Source of the DNA: Falcatimonas sp. MSJ-15 | Lineage (GTDB): Bacteria; Bacillota; Clostridia; Lachnospirales; Lachnospiraceae | Assembly (NCBI RefSeq): GCF_018918265.1 | Contig: NZ_JAHLQC010000023.1 | Coordinates: 1 to 56,129 of the forward strand | Reading direction: 5' to 3' | DNA: 56,129 bases | Part shown: positions 50,768-56,129 of the stretch, piece by piece | How positions within the stretch are numbered: position 1 is the stretch's first letter | Layout: every line of letters begins with the position of its first letter | Made by a program: the position numbers and the translations under genes | The notes under the pieces: model-generated | What the model was told of the DNA's origin: nothing | The model's database searches: none | Seen by the model: the letters and a program-made list of their open reading frames with translations, nothing else

Positions 50768-51763
50768 CTATCTGGACTTTTCCTTCGCGTCATATACAAG
50801 GGGAGGTTCTGCAACGATGCCATCAAGTCTCTTGTTTGGTGTATCAGTTGCAAGGGTGAGTTTTCTTAAATCCTTATCATAGTGATATACCTGATTGGAA
50901 AGTCTCTCATCCAAAGACACCTCCTGCATATTTACCTCGACTACCATCTGTGCTAGCATCTCAGGGCTTCCCATATCTGAAGATACTGCAATAACCTCAT
51001 GCACGCTCGAAGGGAGAATATAAAGGTCACTCTCTAAACTCTCTGCCAGCTCATGAAGCTCATTCTCATAAAGCATGGATGCTGCGCCATTGATACCCTT
51101 TTCATTGGAAATCACCCACATCGTCTGCTCCGGTGGAATCTCAGCTATCATCATCTCTGCGATATCCTGTGGCATCCCATCCCTTGCGAACATTTCTTTC
51201 ATAATGTCATTCATGCTACGAACGACAGGTGGGAAGAGTCTTCTTGTGTTTTCCGCTGCACACTTAAAGAGCTGTTCCTCGCTCATTCCAAGTCTTTTCG
51301 CAAATTCATTTGTAATTTTTGAACTCTGCACCGCATCCTTATCTGCACTGATTATTACCTTATACACAATAGAAAGATCCTGGAACTCTCTGTGCGGCAC
51401 CTGTTCCAAAAATGTTTTATTCTGCTCTGTATTGATGAGCTGGAATACAATCTTCTCGTTAGCATCCCTCATAATGCTGTCCACATCAACAACCGGAGTC
51501 TGCTCATATGCCCTTTCCATGAAGTCACATGCAGCCATAAGTGTTTCCTCAAGATCGCCACAGTCCTGATACTTCTTATACATGTCATTGATATAAATCG
51601 TAGGTGAAATGTTCCTGCCTTCTTCTCTTAAGATGATGCCATCAAGAGTCACATTTACCTTTTCCACTGGCTCTGCCACAAGCTCCATTCCTTTGAATTT
51701 CTCAGGCATATAATCCATAAACTTTTCTTTTACTACTTCCTTAAAAATCTCGTAATTCATCAT
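50768..51763 (-). CDS. DUF5688 protein
   Basis: This 331-aa protein matches DUF5688: EIFKEVVKEKFMDYMPEKFK at the start, ISPTIYINDMYKKYQDCGDL, and the C-terminal YILPSSVHEVIAVSSDMGSP EMLAQMVVEVN and LSNQVYHYDKDLRKL. It is widespread in clostridial ICEs, often in several copies. The function is not known. AGGAGG precedes the start. Confidence 0.85.
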   Translation of the reverse strand: MMNYEIFKEVVKEKFMDYMPEKFKGMELVAEPVEKVNVTLDGIILREEGRNISPTIYINDMYKKYQDCGDLEETLMAACDFMERAYEQTPVVDVDSIMRDANEKIVFQLINTEQNKTFLEQVPHREFQDLSIVYKVIISADKDAVQSSKITNEFAKRLGMSEEQLFKCAAENTRRLFPPVVRSMNDIMKEMFARDGMPQDIAEMMIAEIPPEQTMWVISNEKGINGAASMLYENELHELAESLESDLYILPSSVHEVIAVSSDMGSPEMLAQMVVEVNMQEVSLDERLSNQVYHYDKDLRKLTLATDTPNKRLDGIVAEPPLVYDAKEKSR

Positions 51764-51777
51764 ATTACGGTTCCTCC

Positions 51778-52125
51778 TTAATCTAAATTGTCATATAAAA
51801 TCCCTTCATCATCAGGATTTTTGTGTTCTCTGTAACTGTTGTCTTCTTCGATTCCCATATCAAAAGTGGTATGAGATTTTCTTTTCTTTCTGTAATAATT
51901 CTTGAGAAACATACACTTTCTACAGTCCTCACAGAATAATTCTTCCGGCGGAATGCCTAGTGCCTTTGCAATCCTGTTCAACGTTCCCGTCCTTGGAACT
52001 CTTGAACCATTTTCGTATTGGGCAATTCTTACATCACCTCTATTTTCAAAACCACTTTTCTCGCCCAGTTCCCTGAGTGTCATTTTTTGTCGTTTTCTGT
52101 AATACCTGATTCTTTCTCCTACCAC
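51778..52125 (-). CDS. XRE-family transcriptional regulator of the ICE
   Basis: This 115-aa protein has an N-terminal helix-turn-helix (YYRKRQKMTLRELGEKSGFE, then VRIAQYENGSRVPRTGTLNR) and a cysteine-containing linker (EELFCEDCRKCMFLKNYYRK). The start is GTG at 52125, seven bases after GGAGG. It lies after the adhesin terminator and heads the DUF5688-RadC-TOPRIM unit, so it may regulate transfer genes. Confidence 0.85.
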   Translation of the reverse strand: MVGERIRYYRKRQKMTLRELGEKSGFENRGDVRIAQYENGSRVPRTGTLNRIAKALGIPPEELFCEDCRKCMFLKNYYRKKRKSHTTFDMGIEEDNSYREHKNPDDEGILYDNLD

Positions 52126-52142
52126 TGTTTGTCCTCCAAATC

Positions 52143-52184
52143 AAAAAAAAGCGGGGAACATAAGTCACTGGCTTACATTCCCTG
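52143..52184 (-). terminator. Terminator of the surface-protein gene
   Basis: GCGGGGAACATAAG pairs with CTTACATTCCCTGC with small mismatches, and T8 follows on the minus strand. It lies directly past the LPxTG protein's stop codon and before the XRE regulator. Confidence 0.85.
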
Positions 52185-52196
52185 CAAGGTTTATTG

Positions 52197-55100
52197 TTAC
52201 TGTTTATTCTTTTTCTTTCTTCCACGAAGTCCTACTCCAACACCTGTAATAAGTGCAAGTGCACCAATTCCAAGATAAAGAAGCGGATTTGCATTGTCGC
52301 CTGTCTGTGGAAGCTTAGGCTCTGTCGGTACATTGACAAGCTTAAGAGTTGCTACAACAACATCCGGTGCATTGTCATCATATCGAAGAGTTACATCATG
52401 AGCTGTTTCATCAAGGATATATCCGTCAGCTGCTTTTGTCTCAACTACTGTATAATGGATATCTTCCTTAAAAGTTCCATCCTCGTTGTAAGTACAGATA
52501 GGGAGCTCCTTGCTCTCTGCATGACCATTCTTGTCAGTAGTGAGTGTATCAAGCACCTTTCCGTCCTTATCTCTTACTTCAAATACAACACCCTCGATTG
52601 GCTTTCCGGTTACTTTGTCAGTTTTCTCAATGACAATCTTTCCGACAACCTGCTCATCCTTCATGGATACCTTCTGGATTTCTGCTGTCTCCTTTACTTC
52701 AAAGGTTACATCACTTGCCACCTTATATCCATACGGTGCAGATTCCTCTCTGAGTGTGTACTTGCCAACAGGAAGTCTTTCGATCATATGAGTCTTTCCT
52801 GCTTCAGATATCCAGCTCTCAACAAGCTTTCCATCAGCATCAATAACAGAAAGCTTTGCTCCAGGCAACTCTTTCTCGCCTGTGATATCAGTCTTTGAAA
52901 TCTCTACCTTGATCGGTGCGTTTTCAAATGCTGCGTCAAACTCGATAACCTTTACCTTATCTCCCTGATATGAAGCATCAACATCAAAAATCTTATCAGA
53001 CTTCACATATCCCTTTGGTGCCTCAATCTCTTTGACATAATACTGTCCAAGCGGAAGGTCAGAGGTAAATGCAGCCTTTCCATCCTTACCTGTTACTGTT
53101 CTCTCAATCTGTGTATCAGCTTTTACGATTACCTTGCCATCTTTATTTACGATATCTTCTTTCGCAAATAAACCGAATACTGCTCCTTCAAGTGCTTCCT
53201 TAGTCTCTGAATCCGTCTTGGTTACAGTAATCTGCACTTTCTGACGCTCATTTGTCACATCCATTCCTGCGAAAACAACCTTTGTATTCTGGTCGATATA
53301 GGAAAGGTCTGACTCAATCGGTGTATCATCTAATACAAATCCATCAATGGTCTTTGTCTCAACAAGATAATACTTGCCAAGTGGAAGGTCATCAACTCTT
53401 GCGATACCCTTATCATTTGTCACGATGGTTGCCACCTTGTCTCCTGCCTTATGATATACAGTGTCAAGTCCGTCAGCACTTACGATATCCTCTTTTGCAT
53501 ATACATCAAAAGTTACTCCTGCAAGGCTGTCCTTGAAGAAATTGAAGATAAAGTCGTACCAGTAACCCTTCATAAGAGTAGTGTCTGTTACAAATTCGCC
53601 GTCCTTATTGATAACGATGGAACCTGTAGGAACTTCATCCTTCATCTCTACATGCTGCACTTTGCCTGTGTCCTCAACTGTAAACTGGATATCAGTTGCC
53701 TTGAGGTATCCGTAAGGAGCAAATTCCTCACGAAGAGTGTAAGTCTCTCCAACTACAAGTCTCTTGATCACATGTGCTTCCTTAACATCAGATGTCCATG
53801 TGTCTACCACATTTCCATCCTTATCAAGTACAGTAAGTGTTGCACCTGTAAGCTCTGCACCGCTTGTGATATCTGTCTTTGTAAACTCAAAGGTTGTAGG
53901 AGTGTTCTTATACTCGCTGTTATATACAGCAGTCTTAACATCCTGTCCCTGATATTTTGTATCAAAGTTTACTGCTTCCTCATTTGTCACATATCCGGCA
54001 GGCTTTACAAGCTCCCTTGCAACATATTTTGCAAATGGATAATCCTTAACAAAAGCAATCTTTCCATTCTCATCAGATGTTGTCTTCTCAAGAAGTGTGC
54101 CTTTCTCGATAATTACCTTGCCATCTACATTCTTGATATCCTCGTCTGCATAAAGACCAAATACTGCACCTGCAATCGGTGTGTTATCTTCTGCATCAAG
54201 CTTAGTCACTGACATATCAAGCTTCTGTCTGTCATCTGAGAAAGTAAGGCTTTCCTTGATAACAGGTGTCTTATCATCCACATATGTGAATGTCACTTTC
54301 TGCTCATTCGGATTTAATACATATCCGTATGGAGCTTCCACTTCCACAACTCTGTACTGTCCAAGAGGAAGATTCTTAGCTGTTGCCTTTCCATCCTTGC
54401 CAGTTGTAAGAGTTGTCACAAGGTCTCCCTTGCTGTAATACTTAATGCGGTTTCCGTCTGCATCCTTCTGGTTGTCTGCTGTGTAAATATCCTCGGCAGC
54501 ATAAACTTTGAATTTTGCTCCGGCAAGTGAGCCTTCCTTATAAACAAACTCTTTCTCATATGAGCTTGCAAGAAGTCCACCCTTGAATCCGTCAAGTACC
54601 TCACCCTTCTTTTCTACAGTCATTTCTCCGACTGCAGGGGCATCGGAATATTCCACAGTAATGATTGCATCATTTGTATCACCATCTGTTTCAAATGCTG
54701 TATCAGTATCAACAGAGATGCTGACATACTTATCATTTACAACATATCCGTATGGTGCAGATACTTCCTCAATACGGTAGTTACCGATTTTAAGTGCTTC
54801 AGGTAAGATTAAATCTCCATCATCGTCAGTAAAGAATGAAGTATGCTCGACCTTTGACGGATAAGTTGTGTACTGCTTCACATATTCGTTCTTATCAATA
54901 TTGAAGATCTTAAACTCTGCATTTGGTACAAGTACTGTCTGCTTTGTATCGGAATCCTTCTTGATTACACGAAGCTTTGCAGTAAACTCCCTGTCAAGGA
55001 ATACTCTCCATGTCTGAGGCTTGTCAGGATGGTTCTCGCTGATTTTTACCTCAAATGGCTTGATTGTCTTCATGTTATGCGGAGTCTTTGACTCTACTAC

Positions 55101-56024
55101 CACATAAGTTCCATAAGGAATTGCAATAGAAACTGCATGTCCCTTGTCATCGGATGTGATTGTTGTTGCTCCGTTTTCCCCGATTACTACCGGAGTTGCC
55201 TTGTCAAAGTCATAACTTCCATCTGCCTTTACAGGTAAAGATGATTTCAAATAAGCTGTGAACTCTGCACCTGCCAATAAGCCTGCTTCAGTATCATCGC
55301 CATTGTCAGATACCTTGATAAGCTGGAATGGCTGCTTGATGACCTGCTCTGCTGAGGTTGTGCTTCTTGATACCTCTGCTACAAGGTCTCCCTCATAGTC
55401 GCAAACTACATCGTGCTCCTCTTCGTCTAAAAGATACCCCTCTGATGGAGTGATTTCTTTCACATAATAGTTTCCAAGGTAAAGGTTATTGACCTCTGCC
55501 TCGCCATTCTTATCTGTTGTAAGTGTTGCTACAAGATCTCCTGTTTTGAATACAACTCCTGTTGCTCCGTCCGGATGCACGATATCGTTTCTTGCATAAA
55601 GACCATAAACTGCACCTTCAAGGCTTGCATCTCCCTGGGCAACTGCCTTGCCTGATTCCTTGTCTACCTTGTAGATATGAATCTTTGCTGTCGTTCTGTC
55701 ATTCACAAATGTATGACTGAATGATGCCTTTGCCTGTGTTTCAGGTAATACATTGAAATTGAAGCTGTAAACATCTTTACTGTTTCTGATATACGCATAT
55801 GGTGCCTGTGTCTCTTGGATATAATATCCGTTAGAGATTGGCAGATCCGCGCTGTAGCTTGCCTTTCCGTCCTCACCTGTAGTTACTGTCTCAAGAGCTG
55901 TACCCTTTGTCACAATAACCTGTCCGGCATAGTTTTTGATGTCATTTCCGGCATAAAGTGTGTACTTGCCGCCTTCAAGAGGGTTCTCTGTGTCAGAGTC
56001 CTTCTTTACGTATAAAATGTCAAG
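52197..56024 (-). CDS. Giant Cna-B/SpaA-repeat LPxTG surface protein, 5' end missing
   Basis: At least 1275 residues are present. About ten SpaA/Cna-B-type domains end in phrases such as EVSAPYGYVVN, EVEAPYGYVLN, EIEAPKGYVKS and ETKAADGYILD, each of which may hold an isopeptide bond. The C-terminus has the sortase signal LPQTGDNANP, a membrane helix and RGRKKKNKQ. It would be wall-anchored and act in adhesion or mating contact. In-frame similarity extends past the GTG at 55913 to about 56024 (LDILYVKKDSDTENPLEGGK); then AT-rich foreign sequence follows and a TAA at 56078-56076 closes the frame. There is no ATG, signal peptide or ribosome-binding site, so the gene is broken at its 5' end. Confidence 0.9.
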   Translation of the reverse strand, partial: LDILYVKKDSDTENPLEGGKYTLYAGNDIKNYAGQVIVTKGTALETVTTGEDGKASYSADLPISNGYYIQETQAPYAYIRNSKDVYSFNFNVLPETQAKASFSHTFVNDRTTAKIHIYKVDKESGKAVAQGDASLEGAVYGLYARNDIVHPDGATGVVFKTGDLVATLTTDKNGEAEVNNLYLGNYYVKEITPSEGYLLDEEEHDVVCDYEGDLVAEVSRSTTSAEQVIKQPFQLIKVSDNGDDTEAGLLAGAEFTAYLKSSLPVKADGSYDFDKATPVVIGENGATTITSDDKGHAVSIAIPYGTYVVVESKTPHNMKTIKPFEVKISENHPDKPQTWRVFLDREFTAKLRVIKKDSDTKQTVLVPNAEFKIFNIDKNEYVKQYTTYPSKVEHTSFFTDDDGDLILPEALKIGNYRIEEVSAPYGYVVNDKYVSISVDTDTAFETDGDTNDAIITVEYSDAPAVGEMTVEKKGEVLDGFKGGLLASSYEKEFVYKEGSLAGAKFKVYAAEDIYTADNQKDADGNRIKYYSKGDLVTTLTTGKDGKATAKNLPLGQYRVVEVEAPYGYVLNPNEQKVTFTYVDDKTPVIKESLTFSDDRQKLDMSVTKLDAEDNTPIAGAVFGLYADEDIKNVDGKVIIEKGTLLEKTTSDENGKIAFVKDYPFAKYVARELVKPAGYVTNEEAVNFDTKYQGQDVKTAVYNSEYKNTPTTFEFTKTDITSGAELTGATLTVLDKDGNVVDTWTSDVKEAHVIKRLVVGETYTLREEFAPYGYLKATDIQFTVEDTGKVQHVEMKDEVPTGSIVINKDGEFVTDTTLMKGYWYDFIFNFFKDSLAGVTFDVYAKEDIVSADGLDTVYHKAGDKVATIVTNDKGIARVDDLPLGKYYLVETKTIDGFVLDDTPIESDLSYIDQNTKVVFAGMDVTNERQKVQITVTKTDSETKEALEGAVFGLFAKEDIVNKDGKVIVKADTQIERTVTGKDGKAAFTSDLPLGQYYVKEIEAPKGYVKSDKIFDVDASYQGDKVKVIEFDAAFENAPIKVEISKTDITGEKELPGAKLSVIDADGKLVESWISEAGKTHMIERLPVGKYTLREESAPYGYKVASDVTFEVKETAEIQKVSMKDEQVVGKIVIEKTDKVTGKPIEGVVFEVRDKDGKVLDTLTTDKNGHAESKELPICTYNEDGTFKEDIHYTVVETKAADGYILDETAHDVTLRYDDNAPDVVVATLKLVNVPTEPKLPQTGDNANPLLYLGIGALALITGVGVGLRGRKKKNKQ

Positions 56025-56129
56025 ACTTAATGTACAAAAAATATTATATAAAAATGTACAATTAGTCTGTTTGTTTTAAGTGGTCTTTTAATCTGTATGA
56101 TTTTCCTGATATTGGTATTACATGTGCAT
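56025..56129. mobile_element. AT-rich foreign sequence at the right edge, possible element end
   Basis: The surface-protein frame is lost near 56025. The sequence that follows starts with TGTACA (56031-56036), has a second TGTACA at 56055-56060 with 18 AT-only bases between, and then no recognisable gene to the window end. A TG-start and paired palindromes are compatible with the tip of an insertion sequence. The evidence is limited to about 100 bases. Confidence 0.35.

Noticed and set aside
1..56129. tRNA or rRNA genes, integrase or attachment sites
   Set aside because: I saw no tRNA-like cloverleaf, rRNA segment or recombinase gene. The ends of the ICE and of the nested island lie outside the window or cannot be fixed by eye.

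Overview
The window looks like a piece of a gut Clostridia chromosome, most likely Lachnospiraceae. This rests on strong GGAGG-type ribosome-binding sites, a Tn1549/CTn-like conjugation module and a prophage gene order typical of that family; no rRNA or housekeeping gene is present to confirm it. Nearly all genes run on the minus strand. The exception is one plus-strand defence operon at 19.8-27.4 kb.

Region 1 (1-18 kb) is the replication, early and packaging-start half of a tailed prophage. In transcription order (right to left) it holds a sigma-region-4-like protein, a DUF2800 nuclease-like protein, a DUF2815 ssDNA-binding protein, family A DNA polymerase, a Rha-type regulator, a DUF4406 protein, a VapE-type primase-helicase, a VRR-NUC nuclease, an SNF2 helicase with an amber stop, a DUF1492 regulator, HNH endonuclease, terminase small subunit, a MetK-like protein, two DNA methyltransferases and small conserved proteins. 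An IS-like element cuts the next gene (amidoligase) at the left edge, and no structural genes are seen. Three promoter-like elements with the same boxes and the same 16-bp spacing head the three early units. A structured leader precedes the sigma-like gene.

Region 2 (18-27.6 kb) is an accessory and immunity block: a 59-aa unknown protein, an ImmA/IrrE protease with an overlapping XRE regulator, then a divergent operon of a small XRE regulator, an SNF2 helicase, a type III-like Mod methyltransferase and a type III-like Res helicase-nuclease, closed by a strong terminator.

Region 3 (27.6-56 kb) is an integrative conjugative element. Its large ArdC/methylase/helicase protein is cut exactly at methylase motif I, where Region 2 begins, so the phage/defence island appears to be nested inside the ICE. 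An out-of-frame TnpV gene is embedded in that large gene. The rest comprises NlpC/P60 hydrolase, VirB4, PrgI, a TrbL-like protein, Maff2, VirD4, PcfB, MOBP relaxase, MobC, a putative oriT hairpin, an array of GC-rich hairpins with 32-nt period, a TOPRIM/DUF3991 protein, RadC-like and DUF5688 proteins, an XRE regulator and a giant Cna-B-repeat LPxTG surface protein whose 5' end is lost at the right edge. Two small cargo cassettes (an M24 peptidase; an S51 peptidase plus a VOC protein) sit between conjugation genes, each bounded by hairpin terminators.
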